Source of the DNA: Clostridiales bacterium
Lineage (GTDB): Bacteria > Bacillota > Clostridia > Lachnospirales > Anaerotignaceae
DNA length: 64,000 nucleotides
Direction: 5' to 3'
Assembly: GCA_019423725.1 (NCBI GenBank)
Contig: JAHZAW010000050.1
Span: forward strand, 1 to 64,000
This document shows positions 52,531 to 60,559 of this stretch, one piece after another (position 1 is the first letter of the stretch; the number at the start of each line of letters is the position of its first letter). The position numbers were made by a program, and so were the translations under genes. A model generated the notes under the pieces. That model did not search any database. It was not told where the DNA came from and saw nothing but the letters and a program-made list of their open reading frames with translations.

Positions 52531-53772
52531 TTATTTTCCGCCATACTGAACGCCTATCTGGTCAAGCCATACGGAAGCTCCGTTATATGCCAGTAGTCTG
52601 TCTGTGCCCTGAATAAAGGGCATATCCTCCCTGGCCCTTGCCTCGGCAGGCGTTATGAATGAATTTTTTATGCCGGCAGCATAGGCATTGTATCTGGCTT
52701 CTATATCCGCCCTGAGCAGTGCGTCTATATTGAACTTTGAATAGAGATTTTTCTCCCTGTCCTCTCCCGTCAAAAGCTTATAGTCTATCTCCTGTTCGTA
52801 TTCCGTCAAAACTCCCTGGAGCGTATCGGAATAAAACAGTCTGTTCTGTTCGTAAATACTGCTGTAAGAGCTTTTTTCCAGGTCATTAAGCTGGAAGCTC
52901 TTAACACCAAAGGCATTGGATATATGCCTTGCGGTCAGTCCCTGCAGCTCAAAGAACTGATTGTCCACCATTTTCGTGCTGAGCTGGGATACTCTGAACT
53001 GTGACGGTATGGGTATTACCTTTCCGGCATTTCTCACTCCGCCCAGATTTTCAAATTTTCTTTTTATTTTGGTCTGCTTTGCCTCGTCCAGGTCTCCTAT
53101 GTACTCCACGATGACGGGGTCCTGCATACCGTTTTCATATTTCCCATAAAGTATGGAGCCTGACATCTGTTCATTGGCTATTACCGTCTCTATATATCTT
53201 TTTACAGGTATGCCCTTTATGCCATCCAGGGAGAAATTTTTGAAATGGAGAAGCGCATCTTCGGAATATACGCTGTTTCCGTTGTAAATGTAATAAACAT
53301 CGGGTTTGCCGTACAGTCTGCCGTATTCATCTACGACTATCTCCATTTTCAGGCTGTCCAGAAGATAGATCTCCTTGAGCCTGCCCCTGCTGTCATAGGA
53401 CGGCAGCCAAAAGGCGTTGCCGTATTCCAGTTTCTGAAACTCCGTGGCAAAAAGAAAATCATATATTCCCATAAACCTGTTGGGCCTTAACCTTAAAAGC
53501 GAGTAGACTTCATTGTCAGATACCAGCTCACTGCCTCCCTTATCCAGATGTCTCATAATCTTTAAGGGCAGTTTTGCTATGGAATCACAGCGTATGCGCA
53601 TACAGGAATAATAGGTTATGCTCTCCAGGGAGCGTCCCTTCCTCACATTGCGGGACATTAGCAGCTGCAGCCAGTCAAGGCCTCCTCCGTCGCTTCCCTC
53701 TGTACCTGTCAAAACGTCACCCGTATTTTCCTTGTTCTCGGTCAAAATATTGAAAAAGCTTTTTAAGCCCAT
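52531..53772 (-). CDS. Portal protein, HK97 family
   Basis: A 413-residue portal, through which DNA enters and leaves the head. RNVRKGRSLESITYYSCMRIRCDSIAKLPLK is the typical first segment (key run VRKGRSLESITYYSCMRI), then LRPNRFMGIYDFLFATEFQKLEYGNAF, PVKRYIETVIANEQMSGS and RADIEARYNAYAAGIKNSFITPAEAR at the C-terminus. AAGGAGGT lies 6 bases before the ATG. Confidence 0.93.
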   Translation of the reverse strand: MGLKSFFNILTENKENTGDVLTGTEGSDGGGLDWLQLLMSRNVRKGRSLESITYYSCMRIRCDSIAKLPLKIMRHLDKGGSELVSDNEVYSLLRLRPNRFMGIYDFLFATEFQKLEYGNAFWLPSYDSRGRLKEIYLLDSLKMEIVVDEYGRLYGKPDVYYIYNGNSVYSEDALLHFKNFSLDGIKGIPVKRYIETVIANEQMSGSILYGKYENGMQDPVIVEYIGDLDEAKQTKIKRKFENLGGVRNAGKVIPIPSQFRVSQLSTKMVDNQFFELQGLTARHISNAFGVKSFQLNDLEKSSYSSIYEQNRLFYSDTLQGVLTEYEQEIDYKLLTGEDREKNLYSKFNIDALLRADIEARYNAYAAGIKNSFITPAEARAREDMPFIQGTDRLLAYNGASVWLDQIGVQYGGK

Positions 53773-53805
53773 TTGTTTACACCTCCTTCCGCCTTTGCCA
53801 TTTCT

Positions 53806-55521
53806 TTACCATTCATCGGATTCAAGCCATTTTTCCTCATCAAAACTGCTTTGGCCGCAGTCGTAATAAAGCGCCAGCTTAAAGGCACACAGCGCCGCAT
53901 CCACCGGGTCTATCCTCTTATCCGAGGCATCCTTATCTATTTTTATAAGACCGTTGTTTTTCCTTACCACAGCATTTGACATGGCGAAGTTCAACACCGG
54001 GTTTGGAAGATACAAAATATTCTTTTCATATACCTGCTCCCTGAATCCAGCCGTTGACTCATTAAGGGATCTGTAGGACTGGAATACTTCCTCCACGTCA
54101 TAGCCTTCATTGGACAGGTCCATCATCAGTTTTGAGGCATTGGCAGGGTCAAAGCAAAGGCATTCTATATTCCAGCCGTTTTCCTCACAGGTCTTTGTAA
54201 CATAGCTCATAACACAGTTCTGGTCCACTATCTCCGTGTTTGTAACGGTTATATATCCCGCCCTTTCCCAGGCGTCGTAGGGCACTTTATCGACCCTTTT
54301 ATGCTCCATCAGCTTATCCCTGTTAGGCACAAAACTATGGCTGAACAGCACATATTTTTTTATCATGCCGTCCATAAAGGGTATTATAAACGCCACCGAA
54401 GTCAGGTCTATTTTCGCCGACATATCAAAGCCCACGAATACAGCCCTGTTTTTGAGACTTACTGGTATTTCCTTTACCTCGCAGGCCTTCCATTTTGCCA
54501 TATCCATATATCCGTCCTCACTGCGCTGAAGCCATATATTGAGCATCTTTGTCATAAAGGACGTCATTTCCTCCGGTATATCCTTTGCCAGAGCATAGGC
54601 GCTTTTTATTTTCTCCACTCCTTCGGGATAATACATCCTTATGGGATTGGCTTTCTTCCATTCGTTTATGTCTCCGGGCCTGTCTTCGTTTTCCGCTTCG
54701 TATATGTCTATGAGATATTCCTCGTTTGTTATATCAACATAGGGATTTAACACCGAAGAACAGTAGGTATATTCCTTTCTGTAGCAGGGTGTATTCAGAT
54801 CTGTGCCGGCGGTGGTTATTATAAGGAGCAGCGGCTCCTTGGTATTGGCGCCAAGGAACAGGTCATAAAACTCCGTTGTCCTATGCTGGTGATATTCGTC
54901 CAGGCAGAGTACAGCCGGATTTGAACCGTCACCGCTCTGACGGTCGTTTTTTGAAAGGGCTTTCATAAAGCTGCCGCTCTTTCTGTGGCTTATCATATTT
55001 CCCACTTTTTTGAACTTTGGCTTGAGTGGGCTTTTGGTCAGCATATTCCAGGCTTCAGATATGATTATAAGGGACTGGTCCTTTTTTGAGCCGGCACAGT
55101 AGGTCTCATATATCTCACCGTTTTTTACCGCTCCCCTCGATATTTCATAAAGCAGTATGCCCGCCAGCTCCTGGGACTTGGCGTTCTTTCTTGCCACTTC
55201 CTTGAACAGCTTTGTAAACCTTCTGAGTTTGGTATCCTTTCTTCTCCAGCCGTATATCTGACATACGGTAAATTTCTGGGATGGCGTGAGCCTGATCTCC
55301 TGTCCCGCCAGCACTCCTTTGGAATGTCTCAAGAGCAGAAACCAGTCACTTATGAGTTCTGCCTCCCTGTCATCCCAGTAATAGGGATATGACGGATCAT
55401 TTTTAGCCCTTTCCATATCGTCTAAAAACCGCCTGCACGCCCATTTATGTTTTGTGCAGGAAGGTATGGTGTCATCAAGGCAGGAGCAGGCATAGGCTTG
55501 CAGTTCATCAGCTATCATCAT
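53806..55521 (-). CDS. terL: Terminase large subunit
   Basis: A 571-residue packaging ATPase/nuclease. N-terminal ATPase: KEVARKNAKSQELAGILLYE (Walker A), CLDEYHQHRTTEFYDLF (Walker B with Glu), LIITTAGTD (coupling motif). Nuclease domain: VFVGFDMSAKIDLTSVAFI (metal Asp), CFDPANASKLM, and RIDPVDAALCAFKLAL near the end. HK97/P27-associated terminase group, consistent with cos-type packaging. Overlaps the small subunit stop by 4 bases. Confidence 0.93.
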   Translation of the reverse strand: MMIADELQAYACSCLDDTIPSCTKHKWACRRFLDDMERAKNDPSYPYYWDDREAELISDWFLLLRHSKGVLAGQEIRLTPSQKFTVCQIYGWRRKDTKLRRFTKLFKEVARKNAKSQELAGILLYEISRGAVKNGEIYETYCAGSKKDQSLIIISEAWNMLTKSPLKPKFKKVGNMISHRKSGSFMKALSKNDRQSGDGSNPAVLCLDEYHQHRTTEFYDLFLGANTKEPLLLIITTAGTDLNTPCYRKEYTYCSSVLNPYVDITNEEYLIDIYEAENEDRPGDINEWKKANPIRMYYPEGVEKIKSAYALAKDIPEEMTSFMTKMLNIWLQRSEDGYMDMAKWKACEVKEIPVSLKNRAVFVGFDMSAKIDLTSVAFIIPFMDGMIKKYVLFSHSFVPNRDKLMEHKRVDKVPYDAWERAGYITVTNTEIVDQNCVMSYVTKTCEENGWNIECLCFDPANASKLMMDLSNEGYDVEEVFQSYRSLNESTAGFREQVYEKNILYLPNPVLNFAMSNAVVRKNNGLIKIDKDASDKRIDPVDAALCAFKLALYYDCGQSSFDEEKWLESDEW

Positions 55522-56003
55522 ATATCACCGAATTCCGAATGTATCGTATCGTCATACTGTCCCTTTTTGACCACCGCTGCCTTAAGCCTGCTGTCTATGG
55601 TAAGTCCCACAAGGGAAGCGAACTTCCTCATTTCCTCGGCATATTTTTTCTGTATGTTGATAAGCGGATGCTCCTTAACGGTCTCATTACCGTCCTTATC
55701 GGTGACGGTTATGGTCAAGGACGCCCTTTTAAGCTCATCCGTTGCCTTCCTGTAGTAGGAAAAGGCATTGCAGTAGCCGCCCAGGTTGCCCAGATCCAGA
55801 TTGCCGACTATCTCTATTTCATTGAGCTCCTTTATGATACGTTTAAACTCCTTCTTTGCCACCGTATCCACGAGCCAGGAAGGCGGCTTCTCAAGATCTT
55901 CCCTGCCGACGGTCACCATTTCTTCGGTCTGGGCTCTGGTTTCTTTTTCCGCCTTTGTCAGATGGGACCTTTGAGCGTAATATGGTTTTTGATATCTTCC
56001 CAA
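55518..56003 (-). CDS. terS: Terminase small subunit, P27 family
   Basis: A 161-residue P27-family terminase small subunit: KPPSWLVDTVAKKEFKRIIKELNEIEIVG, LGGYCNAFSYYRKATDEL and EMRKFASLVGLTIDSRLKA. It recognises the packaging start. P27 partners with an HNH nuclease in HK97-like phages, and such a gene lies just upstream. Confidence 0.9.
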   Translation of the reverse strand: MGRYQKPYYAQRSHLTKAEKETRAQTEEMVTVGREDLEKPPSWLVDTVAKKEFKRIIKELNEIEIVGNLDLGNLGGYCNAFSYYRKATDELKRASLTITVTDKDGNETVKEHPLINIQKKYAEEMRKFASLVGLTIDSRLKAAVVKKGQYDDTIHSEFGDI

Positions 56004-56137
56004 GATAGATCCTCCTTTCCTTGCTTTGCTCTCAAAAATTTATATTCGGAATTTTGCGTAAGTTAATGTGGGGGCGCGGTCGAAGACCGAAGCGGGAAAA
56101 CTTTTTTCAAATCCCCCCGTTATCATCACCCGGGGCT
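56004..56137. other. Candidate cos/packaging region
   Basis: The 134-base gap between the HNH gene and terS contains a GC-rich stretch (56070-56140) with CGGTC GAA GACCG (inverted repeat, about 56077-56090), a G6-run and a CCCCCC run, in otherwise AT-rich DNA. cos sites in HNH-P27-terL phages usually lie here. The nick position cannot be told. Confidence 0.4.
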
Positions 56138-56554
56138 TTATTCATATCCGTACCTGCGGTTATACTCTGCCACACAGGCACAAAGAGTATCGATAACTTC
56201 CTCGGTCTTTCCTTCGTCCATCATATTGTGGAACTTACGATGATTGGACTCGCTTAGAAGGATGAGGTTATCAGGATCAAATCTCTTTTCCCAGTTATTA
56301 CGAACGGGAAATATATGATGGAGGGCGCATCCTTCCACCCTGGCGTTATTATGTATTAATTCGTATATGTCCAGCCCCTGGTATCTTACTTTCATATATG
56401 CTGCAAGGGTATTCCACCGGCTGCCGGAGTAAAAACGGCGTATATTCATATCCCTTGTTTTGTCATATTCCTTATGGCGCCTGGACATACAGGAGCAGCG
56501 CTCTGACTCAAGTATGCGCTTTCCGCACCCGGAACATCTTTTGTATATAGGCAT
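56138..56554 (-). CDS. HNH endonuclease
   Basis: A 138-residue nuclease: CSGCGKRILESERCSC zinc-binding N-terminus, then GCALHHIFPVRNNWEKRFDPDNLILLSESNHRKFHNMM, the HNH motif (key residues H-H, N and H). In HK97-like phages this enzyme assists terminase in cos cutting. It lies directly upstream of terS on the same strand. Confidence 0.9.
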   Translation of the reverse strand: MPIYKRCSGCGKRILESERCSCMSRRHKEYDKTRDMNIRRFYSGSRWNTLAAYMKVRYQGLDIYELIHNNARVEGCALHHIFPVRNNWEKRFDPDNLILLSESNHRKFHNMMDEGKTEEVIDTLCACVAEYNRRYGYE

Positions 56555-56614
56555 AACATCACCCTTTTTGTTTATTGTGCAGTTTTAGACCGCTTTTTTA
56601 TCTGAAAATCCATA

Positions 56615-56670
56615 ATAAAAAAGACAGATTATACAAAGGATTTCTCCCTGAATCTGTCCGTCATTTTATA
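56615..56670 (-). terminator. Terminator after the recombinase gene
   Basis: GACAGATT / AATCTGTC stem with inner AGGGA/TCCTT, followed by T6 on the minus strand. It separates the recombinase from the HNH-terminase late operon, whose promoter must therefore lie in or after this region. The rest of the 240-base gap shows no gene. Confidence 0.65.
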
Positions 56671-56795
56671 GTTATGCAACATTACCATATTTTACATAAT
56701 TCATATTCTGTTAAACATTCTTTTTCGCCTCATATAATGTAGATGTTTTTTCGAGACGTCCGTATTTGACACTTTCTTATTAAATCAAATATCAT

Positions 56796-57347
56796 TTACA
56801 AAGAAAGCTTTTCAAGGGCATTATTTATCTCATCGGCTGTTACTCCGATATATCTTTTCGTATAGTTCACATCATCCTGATTAAGCACCAGCATTATCAT
56901 AGTAATATCAACTCCCGATGAATAAAGCTCGTGTCCCAGAGTCTTTCTCAATGAATGGCAGCCTATCTTATCCCTGTATCCTATCTGGGACGCTGCCCTG
57001 TTTAATATGTTCCAGTACTGCTGTCTGGTTATATGTCTGTCACGGCTCCCTTTAAGCGGTGCAAAGAGATAGTCTTCTCCGTCCATATCGTCACAGTAAT
57101 CTTTGAACACCTTTTTGAGCTTCTTATTTATTTTGAGGTAAGCTTCCTTGTTCTTTTTGGACTCACGGAAATATACATACTCTCGGTCCTTGACGTCCTT
57201 CACCTTTAAGGGAAGTATGTCGGATATCCTTCGGCCCAAATATATGCCCGTAAGAAACAGCACATAATCCCTCTCCGAATAGGAACGCAGGACTTGTGCA
57301 AATTTATTTATGGTGTTTTTTCCCCTTATGGGCTCCACTGAGTTCAT
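56796..57347 (-). CDS. Catalytic-domain-only tyrosine recombinase
   Basis: A 183-residue tyrosine recombinase with catalytic residues R40 (LGRRISDIL), H131 and R134 (CHSLRKTLGHEL) and nucleophile Y167 (TKRYIGV). The usual LGH box before the tyrosine reads LNQ. No N-terminal arm-binding domain; total length is half that of an integrase. Such short recombinases lie between replication and packaging modules in many Clostridial phages and are of unknown function; they may control a DNA inversion or late gene switch. The start is ATG 57347 after GGTGAT. It is probably not the enzyme that integrated this prophage, which should be close to the right attachment site. Confidence 0.8.
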   Translation of the reverse strand: MNSVEPIRGKNTINKFAQVLRSYSERDYVLFLTGIYLGRRISDILPLKVKDVKDREYVYFRESKKNKEAYLKINKKLKKVFKDYCDDMDGEDYLFAPLKGSRDRHITRQQYWNILNRAASQIGYRDKIGCHSLRKTLGHELYSSGVDITMIMLVLNQDDVNYTKRYIGVTADEINNALEKLSL

Positions 57348-57387
57348 TTGATCACCGCCAATAAAAAAGAACGTGGGGAACACGTTC

Positions 57388-58164
57388 TTAGTTGTTTATT
57401 TCTATTTGATTTTCAAAAAAATCATTATTAATTGAATATGTATTATATTTTTCATCATTGTTAATTTCAAATATTACAGTTCCATCCTGTTTATATAACT
57501 GATTACCATAAATATTTTCATATGTAATATTTATATTCTGAGTTGTGAGAAAATTTTTGCTTTTATTTATACTTCCGAAATACATAGCAACCATCAATCT
57601 TTTACTCTCGCCTTTTTTAAGGGAAAACGTTCTATACGATACCTCATTATCGATATGCAACTTTATCTTTACAGCACTGTCAGCACCAACATTTTTTAAA
57701 TTCATATCTAAATAAAATGTGTTTTCGATAAAAAAATCTTTTTTTATACTGCTTACACCTTTGCATATTTTATTAACTGTAATTGGCAATTTTCCTTCGC
57801 CTATTTCAATATTACCACTACTTAAATATTTAAGTATATATATATCATTAGGCTGACAAGAAAACAAAGAACTATTATTTCCAGGTATGCAAAAAGAATA
57901 ATCATTATGGATATACGGTTTAATCCTCAACTTCTCATATTCCATCTGCTTGAATTTTGAATAGTCCAAGGTATAATAAACACCAAGAACAGCCGCAGCA
58001 GCCGTAAGTATATTGCCATAAAAGGCAAGCAGGTCACTTCCATCCCAGACAGTCACATATCCTCCGGTCTTATATGCCTCATTTATAATAAATGGTATTG
58101 TGAATGCTACAGCAAACAGTAGAAAAACAAATAATTTTTTCTTTTTCGTCCAATACTTCTTCAT
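57388..58164 (-). CDS. Two-TM membrane protein, unknown, AT-rich insert
   Basis: A 258-residue protein: membrane helices at ~10-28 and ~45-65 (DLLAFYGNILTAAAAVLGVYYTL), then a cytoplasmic or extracellular beta-rich domain with FYLDMNLKNVGADSAVKIKLHI and VMIYFGSINKSKNFLTTQNINITYE-like strands. No family recognised. Codon use is clearly AT-richer than in its neighbours, it lies between the ArpU-like gene and the recombinase, and its spacing (39 bases to the recombinase, 115 to ArpU) suggests a later insertion. Possible superinfection-exclusion or membrane sensor moron, by analogy of place and architecture only. Confidence 0.65.
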   Translation of the reverse strand: MKKYWTKKKKLFVFLLFAVAFTIPFIINEAYKTGGYVTVWDGSDLLAFYGNILTAAAAVLGVYYTLDYSKFKQMEYEKLRIKPYIHNDYSFCIPGNNSSLFSCQPNDIYILKYLSSGNIEIGEGKLPITVNKICKGVSSIKKDFFIENTFYLDMNLKNVGADSAVKIKLHIDNEVSYRTFSLKKGESKRLMVAMYFGSINKSKNFLTTQNINITYENIYGNQLYKQDGTVIFEINNDEKYNTYSINNDFFENQIEINN

Positions 58165-58280
58165 ATCCTCACCCCATAAAGATTATAAATAAATACGCTA
58201 AAATAAGCAATCCTTAAGGGCAGGACCTTTATTTTCACACTACCACATTACCATAAAAAAAGTGTCATTTAGTCCCAACT

Positions 58281-58733
58281 TTATGTTTTTTTGAAATTTT
58301 CCATAAGTTTTCTTATGGCTCTGTCGTGGATCCTGAACACCGTGCTCCTGCTGCAGTGCATTCTGGATGGCAGTCCGCTCCACCTTATGTGCCTTATGTA
58401 TCGCAAGCTTATGACTCTGTATTCCTCATCATCCAGGCAGGAAAGCAGCTTTCTCATCATTTCCCGCATTTCATATATTTTTGTAAGCTCCGACACCAGG
58501 TCTTTTATATTCATTTCCACCCTGTCGACTATCTTTATGGCTGCGCCGCATACCGGGTCACTCAGGATATTTGTATGGGGCATACCGTCTATTTTTACTG
58601 CTCCAATATCTCGCATACTTTCCTGGGTCTCCTTCTGGAGCCTTATCTGAATGTTGATGTCTTTTATACGTTCATCGGCAGTTCCGTATTCCCAAAGCAG
58701 ACGCTTTATCTGTTTTTCATCCTCAGTTATCAA
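58281..58733 (-). CDS. ArpU/RinA-like late transcriptional regulator
   Basis: A 150-residue protein: N-terminal helical part, then LLSCLDDEEYRVISLRYIRHIRWSGLPSRMHCSRSTVFRIHDRAIRKLMENF, a sigma-70 region-4-like helix-turn-helix (key part SRSTVFRIHDRAIRKL). These ArpU-type factors activate late genes of Gram-positive phages. Position between replication and packaging genes fits. Confidence 0.8.
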   Translation of the reverse strand: MITEDEKQIKRLLWEYGTADERIKDINIQIRLQKETQESMRDIGAVKIDGMPHTNILSDPVCGAAIKIVDRVEMNIKDLVSELTKIYEMREMMRKLLSCLDDEEYRVISLRYIRHIRWSGLPSRMHCSRSTVFRIHDRAIRKLMENFKKT

Positions 58734-59178
58734 TCTGTCCCGCCTCCTCTTTACTGAACAGGCTTATCTGTTCCGAACATTTTTTATCGTATTCCTCAGC
58801 CATATTTTTAAGATCCTGTTTGAGCTTTTTAAGATGTTCTTCCAAATGGTGCGGCTCTTTCAATATCCTTTCGTATCCCTTATATATGGCTTCCATCCTT
58901 TTATACTCGTAAACACAAGCTTCGATGTACTTTTCCTCTTCTCCGCCTTCAAGTCCCTTAAGGCCATCATTCTGCCTTTTAAAGAAATCCTGCCAGTAGT
59001 TTTCGTCCATTCTTTTAAAGGCATCAGCTATCCTTTTGAGCCTGGATCCGCTGAGGCCGTCGGTACTTATATTTTTTCTGCCGGCAGTGATCTCCCTGGC
59101 CTTTTCCTGCTGTTCTCTGGCTTCGATTATGCTTCTGGATTCGGTCTTAAGCCGTTTTATGGCATCATCAACGCTCAT
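58723..59178 (-). CDS. Coiled-coil hypothetical phage protein
   Basis: A 151-residue helical protein with many charged residues (MKRLKTESRSIIEAREQQEKAREI-like start, then YEYKRMEAIYKGYERIL, HLEEHLKKLKQDLKNMAEEYDKKC). No family seen. It overlaps the ArpU-like gene by 11 bases and follows dnaB by 28 bases, so it is co-transcribed with the replication genes. Confidence 0.65.
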   Translation of the reverse strand: MSVDDAIKRLKTESRSIIEAREQQEKAREITAGRKNISTDGLSGSRLKRIADAFKRMDENYWQDFFKRQNDGLKGLEGGEEEKYIEACVYEYKRMEAIYKGYERILKEPHHLEEHLKKLKQDLKNMAEEYDKKCSEQISLFSKEEAGQIDN

Positions 59179-59206
59179 ACTTCCACCTTCATATCATCAA
59201 ATATTC

Positions 59207-60559
59207 TTAAAAATTCTCAAACCTTGTCATTTCCTTTATGAACCTAAGTTCAAAGCGTCCTGTGGCACCATTTCGCTGTTTGGCTATCTCGATATCAGCG
59301 ATGCCCTTATTTTCGCTTTCCGCCCTGTAATACTCATCCCTGTAAATGAACATGACCACATCGGCATCCTGCTCGATGGAGCCTGACTCTCTAAGGTCTG
59401 CCAGGGTCGGATGCTTATCGTTACGGCTCTCTACCGCCCTGCTCAGCTGGGATAAAACTATTACCGGGCATCCAAAGGTCTTTGCCAGATTTTTAAGTCC
59501 TCTTGTTATCTTGGCTATCTCGTTGTTTCTGTTATCGCCCGGAGTGTTTATAAGCTGCAGGTAATCAATGGCGATGAGACCTATGTCCTTACCTCCGCTG
59601 TATTTCAGCTCGTGGCACTGCATATATATGTCCTCTATGCCTGTCACCATATCGTCATTAAAGTGCAGGCAGTCCACCGCCTTTAAAAACTTATCCGAGT
59701 ATTTTTCTATCTTTCTGAAATCCTCGCTCTTTAACATACCGCTCCTGAACCTTTCGTTTCGTATGTTCAGTGCCGAAGAATACATCCTCATGGCTATCTG
59801 CTCACTGCTCATCTCCAGGGAGAAAAATATGGCGCATTTATTATTCTTTCTAAGCTCCGGAGCAGCGTTTTTAAGTATATCCAGACAAAGGGCCGTCTTT
59901 CCCATGGAAGGTCTGGCGGCTATGACTATAAGGTCCGAATCCTGCAGTCCTCCGGTCATTTTGTCAAGTTTATCAAAACCTGTCCTAAGTCCTGAGTATG
60001 CCGAGCCGGATGCTATCCTTTCATTTACCGTTATGAGTGCCTTTTCCAGCGCCTCGGATATGGGCAGAAGCTTTCCGGTGGATATATAGTTTTCCTTCTG
60101 CCTGTCAAGTACAGATACTATTTCTTCAATGGTACCGCTTTTAGCCTTCTCCTTGAGCTCATTGGCAGCGGATATGGTGGCTCGTCTGTATTCCTTCTCC
60201 TGCAGCACCCTTATGTACTCTTTTATATTTACCGATGTACCGATGCTTGAAGCTATATCAGCCAGTATCCTTACCCAGTTTTCATCCGGGTCCCTTTGGG
60301 AAAGTCTGTCGGAAAGCACCACCACATCTATGCTCCTGCCATCCTGGGCCAGATCCTTCATTGCCTTGAATATTCCCCTGTAAAGTCCCGTATAAAAGCT
60401 TTCTTCCCTCAATGAACTAAGTGCCATCTGAGCCGAATCACTATCCATAAGCATACAGGAAAGCACAGCCCTTTCACTTTCTACGGAGCAGGGAATTTCC
60501 GTTGACGATGTGCCCGGTGTTCCTGAGCTTTCCTTCCTCTCTGTTGTTTTATCCTTCAT
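59207..60559 (-). CDS. Replicative DNA helicase DnaB
   Basis: A 450-residue hexameric helicase: N-terminal helical domain (IPCSVESERAVLSCMLMDSD), RecA-like core with Walker A AARPSMGKTALCLD, Walker B LIAIDYLQLINT, and DLRESGSIEQDADVVMFIYRDEYY near the end. Unwinds phage DNA at the replication fork. Four-base overlap with the initiator gene upstream. Confidence 0.93.
   Translation of the reverse strand: MKDKTTERKESSGTPGTSSTEIPCSVESERAVLSCMLMDSDSAQMALSSLREESFYTGLYRGIFKAMKDLAQDGRSIDVVVLSDRLSQRDPDENWVRILADIASSIGTSVNIKEYIRVLQEKEYRRATISAANELKEKAKSGTIEEIVSVLDRQKENYISTGKLLPISEALEKALITVNERIASGSAYSGLRTGFDKLDKMTGGLQDSDLIVIAARPSMGKTALCLDILKNAAPELRKNNKCAIFFSLEMSSEQIAMRMYSSALNIRNERFRSGMLKSEDFRKIEKYSDKFLKAVDCLHFNDDMVTGIEDIYMQCHELKYSGGKDIGLIAIDYLQLINTPGDNRNNEIAKITRGLKNLAKTFGCPVIVLSQLSRAVESRNDKHPTLADLRESGSIEQDADVVMFIYRDEYYRAESENKGIADIEIAKQRNGATGRFELRFIKEMTRFENF

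Noticed and set aside
56796..57347. The recombinase as the prophage integrase
   Set aside because: It lies ~22 kb from the attachment site, is half-size, and sits in the late module.
58326..59241. Long open frames on the plus strand opposite the ArpU-like and coiled-coil genes
   Set aside because: They mirror well-supported minus-strand genes and lack ribosome sites.
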